From an uncultured bacterium (GTDB taxonomy: Bacteria; Cyanobacteriota; Vampirovibrionia; Gastranaerophilales; Gastranaerophilaceae): a DNA stretch of 64,000 nt. This document shows positions 53,246 through 61,910 of this stretch, piece after piece. Numbering within the stretch: position 1 is the first letter of the stretch; each line of letters starts with the position of its first letter. The stretch lies in assembly GCA_905215335.1 (NCBI GenBank), contig CAJMPQ010000002.1:62001-126000 (forward strand), in the 5' to 3' direction. The position numbers and the translations under genes are program-made. The notes under the pieces are model-generated. The model was not told where the DNA came from. It saw only the letters and a program-made list of their open reading frames with translations, and ran no database searches.

Positions 53246-54562
53246 ATGATATCAAATATAACAGCAAGTACAGTATATTCAGTATTAGGTAATAATAGTT
53301 CAAAAGTCCCATTAGCAATCAAAGATATTGCAAACAGTTGTGGTTTAACTGCAGCTTCTTATATGGCAGGGGATAATGTAGAAGGTAAAGATAGATTTAT
53401 TGATGAGTTTGGAACTCAAGCTATTTGGCTTTGGGGTATTCCTGCTTATCAAAAGGTGTTGGATTTGACTTTGTTCAAATCTGCAGGGTTAGATCCTAAA
53501 GTAGATACAAGAATTTTAAAAGATGCTAACATATTTCAAGCTGCTCAAGAGTTGGCTCCAACTGAAGCTATAAAAAATAGTTTGAAAAATGTTTCTTTAA
53601 ATAAAGGTAAGTTTAAAACTTTAAGTTTAATAAAATTTGCAGCTTCAACATTACTGACTTCTATAACTTATTTGGGTTTAACGAAGTATAGACATAAATA
53701 TACAGAAGATCAGATTAAAAAAGATTATTTTGAAAAACAAAAACATAAACATATTTCATTTAAAGATAAAACTTCACAACAAGTTCCGTTTTCAGCTGCT
53801 TTTTCACAAGTACATCAATCTAAGAAGGGAAACAATAATAAGGTAAGTTTTACTGGCGGATTTGAAGATTTTATTTTTGATCCGGTTAAAAACTTGATGA
53901 TAGTGGATGCTTCTATTACTGGTGAAAGACTTACTCATTCTAGAAATCCTCAAGACTTTTTAGGATATGTAATTAAAGAAGGAAGTTTCTGGGCATTTAT
54001 GTATTTTGCAGGTCCGTTGATTTCTAAAGCTTTAGAATCAAGCGCAGAGAAGAAACATAATAAGTCTATTGATTTAGACGCCAGAGTTATTGAATCTGAA
54101 CAATTCAAAGAAGCATTTAAAAATGGATCAATAAAAGAACATTTAAATGTTTTCAAAAATGCTGATAAATCAGATTTAGATATGTATAAATTTGCAGTGC
54201 AATCAAAAGATAATTTGATTATTGATATGGCTAAAAAATCTGATGTCATTGAGTTGCTAAAAGGTTCAGATAAGGTTGATACAAGAAAATATATTGACTT
54301 AAAGGAACTAAGAGGTGTTGCTCAAAAGGTTGAAAAATTGCTTGGTCAATATGAAAATTCAGGAGAAAATCTAGATGATTTCTTTAAGGCAGTTAGAAAG
54401 TTAAAAAGAGCTTCTGTTATTAAAAATATAGGTGCTTGTATTGGAGCTTTGGGTGTTGTAGCTCCTGCAATAATGCTTATGATGAGAAAAATGAATCCTG
54501 AATATCAAGTAAAAAAAGATATAGAAAAACAATTAAGTAAGTCAATGGGAACCCAAGCTTAG
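53246..54562 (+). CDS. Hypothetical protein with membrane segments and KVSFTGG motif, 438 aa
   Basis: No family recognised. About three hydrophobic stretches (FAASTLLTSITYLGLT, FWAFMYFAGPLISKAL, GACIGALGVVAPAIMLMM). The middle has KVSFTGGFEDF, comparable to MVNFSGR and QPSFTAA of other genes here. Helical and Lys-rich otherwise. AAAGGAAA stands before ATG 53246. Ends shortly before the fur promoter. Function unknown. Confidence 0.6.
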   Translation: MISNITASTVYSVLGNNSSKVPLAIKDIANSCGLTAASYMAGDNVEGKDRFIDEFGTQAIWLWGIPAYQKVLDLTLFKSAGLDPKVDTRILKDANIFQAAQELAPTEAIKNSLKNVSLNKGKFKTLSLIKFAASTLLTSITYLGLTKYRHKYTEDQIKKDYFEKQKHKHISFKDKTSQQVPFSAAFSQVHQSKKGNNNKVSFTGGFEDFIFDPVKNLMIVDASITGERLTHSRNPQDFLGYVIKEGSFWAFMYFAGPLISKALESSAEKKHNKSIDLDARVIESEQFKEAFKNGSIKEHLNVFKNADKSDLDMYKFAVQSKDNLIIDMAKKSDVIELLKGSDKVDTRKYIDLKELRGVAQKVEKLLGQYENSGENLDDFFKAVRKLKRASVIKNIGACIGALGVVAPAIMLMMRKMNPEYQVKKDIEKQLSKSMGTQA

Positions 54563-54572
54563 ACCAAAACTA

Positions 54573-54615
54573 TTGACAAAGTTAATAAAATTCGCTAAAA
54601 TGATAATAGTTATCA
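54573..54615 (+). promoter_or_regulatory. fur promoter with overlapping Fur box
   Basis: TTGACA (54573-54578), 17 bases, TAAAAT (54596-54601). The sequence TGATAATAGTTATCA (54601-54615) overlaps the -10 and +1. It matches the Fur-box shape TGATAAT-N-ATTATCA at 14 of 15 positions. This is expected for repression by Fur of its own gene. Confidence 0.75.
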
Positions 54616-54631
54616 GTTTAGGAAATGAAAA

Positions 54632-55024
54632 ATGAATTATTCTAAGCAAAGAGAAAAAATATTAGATGTTTTAACTAATAATGCAGTACATCCAACTGCA
54701 GAAACTTTGCTATCATTTTTAAAACGAGATAATTCAAATGTTGGTTTAACAACTTTATATAGAAACTTGAATCAATTAGCTGAAGCTGGTATAATAAAAA
54801 AAATTGATGGGTTAGAACCATCAGCTCACTTTGATCATAATACTTTTGAGCATTATCATTTTATATGCGAAAAATGTAAAAGAGTATTTGATATTCCATC
54901 TGGGGTAGCTCCTGAGTTAATAAAAAATACCCAGCAGGCTACAGGTTTTGATATAACAAGTCATGATATAGTATTTCATGGAATATGTAGTGAATGTAAA
55001 AAACAAAATAGAAAGGAAAATTAA
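54632..55024 (+). CDS. fur: Fur-family ferric uptake/peroxide regulator
   Basis: Metal-dependent repressor. Winged helix: NAVHPTAETLLSFLKRDNSN, then GLTTLYRNLNQLAEAG. The metal/dimer domain has HFDHNTFEHYHFICEKCKRV, with C-x2-C, and a second CSECKK near the C-terminus. Length 130 is normal. AGGAAA lies before ATG 54632. Fur, PerR or Zur specificity cannot be fixed from sequence, but the box in its promoter suggests Fur or PerR. The rubredoxin follows 4 nt downstream. Confidence 0.9.
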   Translation: MNYSKQREKILDVLTNNAVHPTAETLLSFLKRDNSNVGLTTLYRNLNQLAEAGIIKKIDGLEPSAHFDHNTFEHYHFICEKCKRVFDIPSGVAPELIKNTQQATGFDITSHDIVFHGICSECKKQNRKEN

Positions 55025-55028
55025 AATT

Positions 55029-55169
55029 ATGGAAAAATGGGTATGTACAGTATGTGGTTATGTTTATGATCCAGCAGAAAATGATAATGTAGCATTTGAA
55101 AATTTAGCAGAGGACTATGTATGTCCTTTATGTGGTGTTGGTAAAGACCAATTCGAAAAAGAAGACTAA
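55029..55169 (+). CDS. Rubredoxin
   Basis: 46-residue Fe(Cys)4 protein: KWVCTVCGYVYDPAEND and YVCPLCGVGKDQFE contain the two C-x2-C pairs. It donates electrons in anaerobic detoxification of oxygen or peroxide. ATG 55029 is chosen over the earlier in-frame ATG at 54978, which lies inside fur. AAAGG lies 11 nt upstream. Co-transcribed with fur, so likely under iron or peroxide control. Confidence 0.93.
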   Translation: MEKWVCTVCGYVYDPAENDNVAFENLAEDYVCPLCGVGKDQFEKED

Positions 55170-55195
55170 TTAAATATTGATAATCTTTATAGATA

Positions 55196-55238
55196 AAAAT
55201 AATCGGTTATAATTATTTATGTTATGACCGATTATTTT
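55196..55238 (+). terminator. Terminator of the fur-rubredoxin operon
   Basis: Long stem about 17 bp (AAAATAATCGGTTATAA / TTATGACCGATTATTTT, one wobble) with a 9-base loop. The metalloprotease gene promoter follows immediately. Confidence 0.75.
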
Positions 55239-55245
55239 ATTGTAA

Positions 55246-55251
55246 TATAAT
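55246..55251 (+). promoter_or_regulatory. -10 hexamer TATAAT for the 55258 gene
   Basis: TATAAT ends 6 nt before ATG 55258, giving +1 at the start codon; no Shine-Dalgarno. Confidence 0.5.
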
Positions 55252-55257
55252 TATTTT

Positions 55258-56070
55258 ATGGTTTTAGAAGCTAAATCTTTAATAAAATATTTTAGAAGTT
55301 TAGGGATAGATGTGCATACCTCGACAAAAGCTCGTGGTCATCAAGGTTTTTATTTGAATAAACGTATTGATATTTCTAAGAATATACCTCAAGAAAGAGT
55401 AGTTCCGACTTTGTTGCATGAATTTACACATTATATTCACGCTCAAATAGAACCTTTTATGGAAAGAACTGGTGGTTCTTTGGAAGTTATCTTTGATGAT
55501 GATAATGTTGAGTTATATGCAAAAGAGCTTGTAAGAGTTACTAATTTTGTAGATAAGCATTCAAAGTGTGAAAAGTTAAAAGCTCATAAGGATATTATAA
55601 AAGGTAAAATTCTAGAATATGAAAAAGTGATTAAACAAAAATATCCAAAGTTCTTGCGTTCTAAGAAATTTAAAGAATTTGATAAATATATAAAAAAATC
55701 AAAAGCAAGATATCTTTTAAAATATGATAGAGTAAAGCTCGTTTCCGGCATGTTTTTTAAAAAAGTTGAAGTTTTTTCGATAGATAATATTGAAAAAGAT
55801 TTTACGGATATGCCAATGGAATTTGCTGCATATATTCGCTTAAAATCTTATCAAAAGAAACAGTCTAGGGTTTCAGCCAGAATTAATAAATTGAATAAAT
55901 ATTATAATAAACCGTCAGAATTGTTTGCTAGATTTGTAGAAGGGCTATATTTGAATTCTGAAGTTGTTCAAAATATAGCCCCATATACATATAAACGATT
56001 TTTTAATTTGTTAGCTTGCGGTTACTATAAAGAACTTACAAGCGTTGTTCAAAGTTTTATTGACCAATAA
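55258..56070 (+). CDS. HEFTH-type putative zinc metallopeptidase
   Basis: Residues 54-58 read HEFTH in PTLLHEFTHYIHAQ, the H-E-x-x-H zinc-peptidase motif. A candidate third ligand is Glu221 in KPSELFARFVEGL. Between them lie Lys-rich helices (KSKARYLLKYDRVKLV). There is no signal peptide or TM segment. No family recognised; similarity to ImmA/IrrE-type or SprT-type zincins is only of motif level. Start is leaderless-type. The end overlaps the convergent gene by 14 bp. Confidence 0.65.
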   Translation: MVLEAKSLIKYFRSLGIDVHTSTKARGHQGFYLNKRIDISKNIPQERVVPTLLHEFTHYIHAQIEPFMERTGGSLEVIFDDDNVELYAKELVRVTNFVDKHSKCEKLKAHKDIIKGKILEYEKVIKQKYPKFLRSKKFKEFDKYIKKSKARYLLKYDRVKLVSGMFFKKVEVFSIDNIEKDFTDMPMEFAAYIRLKSYQKKQSRVSARINKLNKYYNKPSELFARFVEGLYLNSEVVQNIAPYTYKRFFNLLACGYYKELTSVVQSFIDQ

Positions 56071-56572
56071 TTTTATAGAAAAGACTTTGTAATTTTGTTC
56101 TGTTAAGTTGAGCATCAGCATATTTTCTATCTACTTCAGCTAATTCTTGTCCAACAGTTTTGTACACTTCTCTTAATACGTCTTCTGATCTTTCTTCTTC
56201 AGTATCGTATTCTGCACGAATTTTTACTAATTCTTCTCTATCTAAGAATTTCCCGCCGCATCCATAGCAATCATCAACTTCGATTGTTTGGTGAACACTA
56301 GAATGGTTTTTTACCATTTTTGCTCCGCAATTTGGACAAAATCTTTCGGCAGAAGAATCCACTTTTGCAAATTCTTTACCTTCTATTTTTTCTAGAATTT
56401 TCGAAATATCTTCATCTTTTTCATCAAATTCTTTGAATTCTCTGTTATCAAAATATATGCCTCCGCAGCCGTTTGTGCATATATCAAGATTTATGCCTTC
56501 AGAAGGGATAAAAACTTTTTCCATTTCTTTGCCGCAAGCAGGACATCTTAGTGTTTTTAATGTGTCAGCCAT
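56057..56572 (-). CDS. zf-TFIIB double zinc-ribbon protein
   Basis: Two zinc-ribbon-like blocks: LRCPACGKEMEK with ICTNGCGGIYFDNREFKEF, and RFCPNCGAKMVKNHSS with DCYGCGGKFLDREELVKI. Each provides C-x2-C pairs and the characteristic F-D/L-x-R-E-[FL] ending of the zf-TFIIB family. The C-terminus is helical. Probably a nucleic-acid or protein-interacting zinc-binding protein, exact function unknown. Start ATG 56572 lacks a strong ribosome site. Confidence 0.85.
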   Translation of the reverse strand: MADTLKTLRCPACGKEMEKVFIPSEGINLDICTNGCGGIYFDNREFKEFDEKDEDISKILEKIEGKEFAKVDSSAERFCPNCGAKMVKNHSSVHQTIEVDDCYGCGGKFLDREELVKIRAEYDTEEERSEDVLREVYKTVGQELAEVDRKYADAQLNRTKLQSLFYKIIGQ

Positions 56573-56735
56573 TTGATACCTCTTAAAATATTATTATTAC
56601 ACATTCTAACTGTAGCATTTTTTAGAAAAAATTCATCATATAAGTACATTATTTTAAATATGACTAAAAAATGTAAATATATTTTGAAATAATTGCAAAA
56701 ATATTGTACAATATATAAAAAAGGTCATATATTGT

Positions 56736-58469
56736 ATGGTAGAGAGTAACACAAAAATAATTGGGGCTGAAAAACTTATAAATACAGGATTTCATCTTTT
56801 AGATGAAAAGAATTACACAGAAGCTGAAAAATCTATAAATGAGGCTTATGAGGTTTTTAAGGAGCGAAATTTTGTAGAGGGCATTTCTATTTGTTTAAGC
56901 CTTTTTGCATTTTTGAATTATTCGGAACATAAAACTGAATTAGAAACTTGTTTAGCGCTAATTCAAGATGCAAGTTTTATGGCATTAAGGGCTCAAAGTG
57001 TTTCTGCTCAATTAGTTAATGAATTAGTTTTAGGTAATATTCATTTTTCTGAAAATAACAAAGATGTTGCAATTATTCATTATAATAATGCACTTAAGCT
57101 TACAGTAGAAGAAGATAAGTATTCTTTAGCTGATACAATAAATACAAGAATTAGACAGTTACAAAACGGTATGGATTATTCGTTACCTACCAAGAGTGAC
57201 CCTTTGGTTTCATTAGTAAAAATAAGTCGTTCAATTACGGCTTTAACTGATATTGATGAGTTATTAAGAGTAATAGCAGAAGAAACAAAAAATGCAATTC
57301 AAGCAGATAGATGTACTGTATTTTTATGGGATAAAGATACTGATGAATTGTGGTCAAAAGTTGCATTAGGTATGGATTCGAGTCAAGAAATCCGTTTCCC
57401 TGCAGATAAAGGTTTAGCTGGTTATGTTGTTAAATCAGGTGAAACTTTAAATATTGTAGATGCTTATGCGGATCCTAGATTTAACCCTGATGTTGATGTG
57501 AAAACAGGATATCGTACTAAAACAATTTTATGTATGCCTATTATGAACAATAATAGAGAAATTATTGGTGCTTTTCAGGTATTGAATAAAATTGATGGTG
57601 TATTTACTAAGAATGATGAAGATTTACTAATTGCAATTGGAGGTAGTGCAAGTATAGCTTTAGAAAATGCTCAATTATTTGATCAACAACTTCAAATGTA
57701 TCATGAGCAAAAAGTACTTTTTGAAAGTTTTATTGATACTCTTGCAACTTCTATTGATGCCAGAGATAAGATAACAGCAGGTCATTCTTCAAGAGTGCGT
57801 ATGTATTCAACACTTATTGCAGAAGCTTTAGGTATGAATGCTAAAGATAGAAGTCTTTTGGAAAAAGCTGCAATACTTCATGATATTGGTAAAATTGGTA
57901 TTCGTGATTCTGTATTGCAGAAAGATGGTAAGTTGACCGCAGAAGAATATAAACATATTCAAGAACACGTGAGAATTACTCATAATATTCTGAATAAAAT
58001 TTATATGTCTCCAGATTTTAGAATAATTACGGAAATGGCTTGTTCCCACCATGAAAAATGGGATGGTACAGGTTATTACAGACATTTGAAGGGTGAAGAA
58101 ATTACTTTAGGTGGAAGAATTTTAGCTGTTGCAGATGTTTTTGATGCTATTACATCAAAAAGACACTATCGTGATAAAATGCCAATTGCAAATGTTTTAG
58201 ATATTTTAATGAGTGGTGCAGGTTCTCATTTTGATAAAAACTTAGTAGATACATTTTTATCAATTCCAGTGAATAAAATTGTCAAAGTATTTTTATCTGA
58301 ATCTCACGGCAAAATTTTGCAAGCAGATGAGGATATTTTAAAACAGTATGATTTAATGGCTATCTATAGATTTGTCACTGCTGAAAATATTACAGAAGCT
58401 CAACAAACAATTTTAGATTTGTTTAACAAATATTATTTGGGGCAAAATGAGGAGAAGGAAAATGAGTAG
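56736..58469 (+). CDS. TPR-GAF-HD-GYP signalling protein (GYY variant)
   Basis: N-terminal ~150 residues are TPR-like helices (TGFHLLDEKNYTEAEKSINE). The GAF domain spans about 155-320 (ALTDIDELLRVIAEETKNAI, DRCTVFLWDKDTDEL). The HD-GYP domain is C-terminal, with LHDIGKIGIRDSVLQKDGKL, HHEKWDGTGYYRHLKGEEI, and ADVFDAITSKRHYRD. Canonical members read G-Y-P; this one reads G-Y-Y. It would hydrolyse cyclic di-GMP or be a sensor output. AAAGG lies upstream of ATG. Its stop overlaps the next gene by 8 bp. Confidence 0.9.
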   Translation: MVESNTKIIGAEKLINTGFHLLDEKNYTEAEKSINEAYEVFKERNFVEGISICLSLFAFLNYSEHKTELETCLALIQDASFMALRAQSVSAQLVNELVLGNIHFSENNKDVAIIHYNNALKLTVEEDKYSLADTINTRIRQLQNGMDYSLPTKSDPLVSLVKISRSITALTDIDELLRVIAEETKNAIQADRCTVFLWDKDTDELWSKVALGMDSSQEIRFPADKGLAGYVVKSGETLNIVDAYADPRFNPDVDVKTGYRTKTILCMPIMNNNREIIGAFQVLNKIDGVFTKNDEDLLIAIGGSASIALENAQLFDQQLQMYHEQKVLFESFIDTLATSIDARDKITAGHSSRVRMYSTLIAEALGMNAKDRSLLEKAAILHDIGKIGIRDSVLQKDGKLTAEEYKHIQEHVRITHNILNKIYMSPDFRIITEMACSHHEKWDGTGYYRHLKGEEITLGGRILAVADVFDAITSKRHYRDKMPIANVLDILMSGAGSHFDKNLVDTFLSIPVNKIVKVFLSESHGKILQADEDILKQYDLMAIYRFVTAENITEAQQTILDLFNKYYLGQNEEKENE

Positions 58470-60018
58470 ATTTAATAAAAATTCTTTATTACTGTCCCTG
58501 GTTGTTGTCTTTGCTTTGTCTACCCAAGCTTTGGCAATAGATATGAGTGGTATAAATTATATTAATCCGTTAAATAATAATACTAATACATACCAAGAAG
58601 ATATTGAACAACCATCTTTTGAATTAAAGAAGATGTCATTGACAAAAAATTCAATAAAAAATCAATATTCTATTGCGATGGATAAGTTTATGCAAAGTAA
58701 TGTTCGCTCATCTTATCAAGATTTTAGGATATTAATTGATAATGTTGTTCCGAACGACTATGTTTATATGCGATTGACTCAAGAAATGGCATCTATCGGA
58801 TTTTTTAGTTTAGCAGAGCTTGCAATTTCTAAAATTGCTGATGATTCAGTTTCTTCTTTATTGGAAGAAGATGTGAAGAAATTTTATTTCCCAAATTATA
58901 AATTGACTCATAAAGATCAGATGTATTTGGCCGAAATCTATTCAAATATTATGTATAATGACCAAAGTCGCGAAGCAACAAGTGAATTGATGAAACAATC
59001 CTCTTTGTTGATGGAGTCAGATTATGCAAATTATTTAGTAGCGTTTGGTAGTATGAAAAATGGAGACGTAAAGCAAGCTGAAAAATTTATAGAAGAAGCT
59101 ATTTCAAAAAATCCTGAAAATATAAATTACAAACGTTTGCGAGCAGAAATTTATGCTCAATCAGATAAACCTCAAGAAGGTTTGAAATATTTGAGTGATT
59201 TAAATTCTAAAGAAATAAATACTGTAATTTTTGATAAAAAATTACATTCATCGCAACAATATATTCTATACAAAGCTGCAAAAAATGATTATTGGAAAAA
59301 ATATTATTTAGCATATTATTATTACGATGAAAATGAATTGAATAAAGCTTTGAGAGTTTTACAAACTTCTATTTCCAGCAAAAAGAATATAAATAAAGAA
59401 GTTTACGCATTAACTGCAAAAGTTTATTTTGATTTAAAAGAATTTGAAAAGGCTCAGGATTATGCGCTAAAATCATTAGATATCGATAAGTCAAATGTAA
59501 TGGCATTAACTGTATTAGGGGATGTTGCTTTCCGAAATAAAGATTATAAATTGGCAGAAAAATATTATAAAAAAGCTGCAGGAAAAGATAAATCTCATGA
59601 AGCTGCCATTAAGTTAGCTAAAACTTATCAAATGCTGAATAATGTCAAAAAAGCTAAGGATATTTATTCAAAAATCTTAAGATCTAGTTCAAATGTTTGT
59701 GAAGCATACTATCAAATGGCATTGCTAGAAAAAGATAGAGAAATTGAATATTTGAAAAAGGCTATAGCTATAAATCCGGATTTTAAAGATGCTTGGATTG
59801 ATTTAGCAAGAATTGCTATTGGTGACAGTAATTTTGATAAGGCATCATTGTTTTTGAGTACAGCAAAGCTTATTGACGAAAATGATTTTAGATATTATTA
59901 TTATTTTGGACTTGTTTTGAAAAACAAAGGTTTAACGGCTGAAGCGAATAGAAACTTTGAAAAAAGTTTAAACCTAAATCCTGATTATAGTTTAGCAAAA
60001 AAGGAATTGAGTATATGA
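58462..60018 (+). CDS. Exported TPR protein, 518 aa
   Basis: Signal peptide MSRFNKNSLLLSLVVVFALS ending QALA. The C-terminal two thirds are TPR repeats (AKVYFDLKEFEKAQDYALKS, NVMALTVLGDVAFRNKDYKL, ARIAIGDSNFDKASLFLSTA). The N-terminal part is helical without clear domain. Likely a periplasmic or outer-membrane scaffold. AGGAGAAGG precedes ATG 58462, which is preferred to ATG 58447. It is in one operon with the HD-GYP gene and response regulator. Confidence 0.8.
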   Translation: MSRFNKNSLLLSLVVVFALSTQALAIDMSGINYINPLNNNTNTYQEDIEQPSFELKKMSLTKNSIKNQYSIAMDKFMQSNVRSSYQDFRILIDNVVPNDYVYMRLTQEMASIGFFSLAELAISKIADDSVSSLLEEDVKKFYFPNYKLTHKDQMYLAEIYSNIMYNDQSREATSELMKQSSLLMESDYANYLVAFGSMKNGDVKQAEKFIEEAISKNPENINYKRLRAEIYAQSDKPQEGLKYLSDLNSKEINTVIFDKKLHSSQQYILYKAAKNDYWKKYYLAYYYYDENELNKALRVLQTSISSKKNINKEVYALTAKVYFDLKEFEKAQDYALKSLDIDKSNVMALTVLGDVAFRNKDYKLAEKYYKKAAGKDKSHEAAIKLAKTYQMLNNVKKAKDIYSKILRSSSNVCEAYYQMALLEKDREIEYLKKAIAINPDFKDAWIDLARIAIGDSNFDKASLFLSTAKLIDENDFRYYYYFGLVLKNKGLTAEANRNFEKSLNLNPDYSLAKKELSI

Positions 60019-60662
60019 AGAAAAATTTACTGATAGTAGAAGACCATGAATTAACTCGTTTTGGCCTAAAAACAACATTTGAAGATGTTGATTATATTGA
60101 ACAAATTTATGAAGCAGCTTCAGCAGAAGATGCATTAAAGATTTTTAAAGAAAATCAAATAGATATTGTTATTATGGATTTGGGACTACCAAATATGAAT
60201 GGTATTGAGGCAACAAAAGCTATTCATATGATTAATAAAGATACAAAGATTATTATTTTAACGTCTCATAATGATGAAAAAGAAGTTTTGAACAGTTTAA
60301 AAGCTGGTGCAAATGCATATTGCTCAAAAGAGATAAATTTACAAAGATTAGTTCAAGTAGTTCAATCAGTAGCAGATGGAGCTGCTTGGTTTGATCCAAG
60401 CATTGCTCATATTGTATTGCAAGCAACAACAAATACAACTGTAGGGGAGACTGAAACTACATATAAGAACTATGATTTAACCGCTCGTGAAGCTCAAATT
60501 TTAAAATTAATGACAGAAGGTTATAGCAATATGGAGATTGCACAACATCTTGTAATAAGTGTTAATACAACAAAGGCTCATGTGGCTAGTATTTTGCAAA
60601 AGCTAGAGGTAGACGATCGTTTACAAGCAGCCTTAAAAGCTTTGAAATATCAAATTGTATAA
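60015..60662 (+). CDS. NarL/LuxR-type response regulator
   Basis: Receiver domain (LLIVEDHELTRFG, then IVIMDLGLPNMNGIEATKAI with the phospho-Asp, and LTSHNDEKEVLNSLKAGANA) followed by a LuxR-type HTH (DLTAREAQILKLMTEGYSNM, then EIAQHLVISVNTTKAHVAS). Typical NarL-family transcription factor. ATG overlaps the upstream stop in ATATGA. No histidine kinase in the window, so its partner is elsewhere. Confidence 0.9.
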   Translation: MKKNLLIVEDHELTRFGLKTTFEDVDYIEQIYEAASAEDALKIFKENQIDIVIMDLGLPNMNGIEATKAIHMINKDTKIIILTSHNDEKEVLNSLKAGANAYCSKEINLQRLVQVVQSVADGAAWFDPSIAHIVLQATTNTTVGETETTYKNYDLTAREAQILKLMTEGYSNMEIAQHLVISVNTTKAHVASILQKLEVDDRLQAALKALKYQIV

Positions 60663-60682
60663 CAACCTTGTAAGGATTTTGT

Positions 60683-61315
60683 ATGCCTGAATTAACTAAA
60701 ATATTATTAGTTGATGATAACCCTAAATATTTAGAGGATGTTTTACCTTTTTACGGGTATGATGTTGTTTGTGCTCAAGATGGTGTACAGGCTCTTAATC
60801 TTTTGGAAAAAGGTGATAATGTTTTCGATTTGATATTATTGGATGTAATGATGCCTAATATGAATGGTTGGGATACATTAAAGTTGATCAGACGAAATCC
60901 TAAAACTGAAGATTTACCAGTAATAATGGTAACAGCAGTTAACGAAGATCAAAAAATGGTTTCGGGATTAAAAATAGGTGCGGATGATTATATAGTAAAA
61001 CCCTTTATTTTACCAAATCTTTTAGCTAGAATAGAAGCTGTGCTTCGTAGGGCAAAACGTAATAAGGATAATGAAAAAATCCAGAATGTTACAAATGCTC
61101 AAGCTAATAATTTTAATTCCTTGACTAAGAGGGAAAAAGATGTTTTATTATTAGTTACGCAGGGTGAGAGTAATAAGTCTATTGCAGATAAACTTGTGTT
61201 GAGTGAAGTTACTGTAAAAAGTCATTTAAACAGTATTTTTAAGAAATTAAATGTTACTAATCGTACCCAGGCTGTGTTAATTGCAATGCAAATGAATTTA
61301 GTAGAAAATAAATAG
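60683..61315 (+). CDS. Second receiver-LuxR response regulator
   Basis: Receiver DDNPKYLEDVL, then LILLDVMMPNMNGWDTLKLI and VNEDQKMVSGLKIGADDYIV with K-P-F (VKPFILPNLLARIEAVL) in the OmpR-style. The HTH is LuxR-type (LTKREKDVLLLVTQGESNKS, then IADKLVLSEVTVKSHLNSIF). This receiver and HTH combination resembles Ycf29-type regulators of cyanobacteria and red-algal plastids. AAGGAT lies 7 nt before ATG. No kinase is adjacent. Confidence 0.9.
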   Translation: MPELTKILLVDDNPKYLEDVLPFYGYDVVCAQDGVQALNLLEKGDNVFDLILLDVMMPNMNGWDTLKLIRRNPKTEDLPVIMVTAVNEDQKMVSGLKIGADDYIVKPFILPNLLARIEAVLRRAKRNKDNEKIQNVTNAQANNFNSLTKREKDVLLLVTQGESNKSIADKLVLSEVTVKSHLNSIFKKLNVTNRTQAVLIAMQMNLVENK

Positions 61316-61346
61316 ATATACATAAACAATATTTAAGGAGATAAGA

Positions 61347-61877
61347 ATGTTAGACTATACAAAAGAAGAATTATTATCTTTATTAGAACGTAACCCCGAA
61401 AAATTTAATGAATGGAAAAGAGATAGAGATGATGTTGATTTAAGTGAAGTTGATTTCTCAAATATGACGTTAAGAGAAATTGATTTTTCAGATGTTGATT
61501 TGAATTCAAGTTCTTTTGCAGATTGTAGTTTAGCATTGATTAATTTTACCGGTGCAGATTTAACATCTGTAGATTTTACAAGATCACATGTTGTGGAATG
61601 TGATTTTTCTGAAAGTTTATTGACAGGTGCAGATTGTAGTTATGCAGAAATGACATATTGTAATTTTACTGATTGTGATATGGCTGGTTGTATTTTATCA
61701 GAGACAGTGCTTACAAGTTCAGATTTAACCGCTTCTGAAAATTTAGCATCTGCAAGATATGATAATGATACAGTATGGCCTGATGATGATATGATGCCTG
61801 ATGGTTTTGATACTGTTTGTAAAGATGATTTATCAGCATTAAAGGATGATGAAGAATCTTCAATTGAAGATTACTAA
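61347..61877 (+). CDS. Pentapeptide-repeat protein
   Basis: A stack of A-[DN]-[LF]-x-x repeats: DLSEVDFSNMTLREIDFSDV, NSSSFADCSLALINFTGADL, and FTRSHVVECDFSESLLTGAD. The right-handed beta-helix might mimic DNA or be structural. The N-terminal helix (YTKEELLSLLERNPEKFNEW) and an acidic tail flank it. 176 residues. AAGGAG lies 7 nt before ATG 61347. dapB follows 33 nt downstream. Confidence 0.88.
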   Translation: MLDYTKEELLSLLERNPEKFNEWKRDRDDVDLSEVDFSNMTLREIDFSDVDLNSSSFADCSLALINFTGADLTSVDFTRSHVVECDFSESLLTGADCSYAEMTYCNFTDCDMAGCILSETVLTSSDLTASENLASARYDNDTVWPDDDMMPDGFDTVCKDDLSALKDDEESSIEDY

Positions 61878-61910
61878 ACTAAAGAAAATAAATATTATAA
61901 GGAGATTCAA

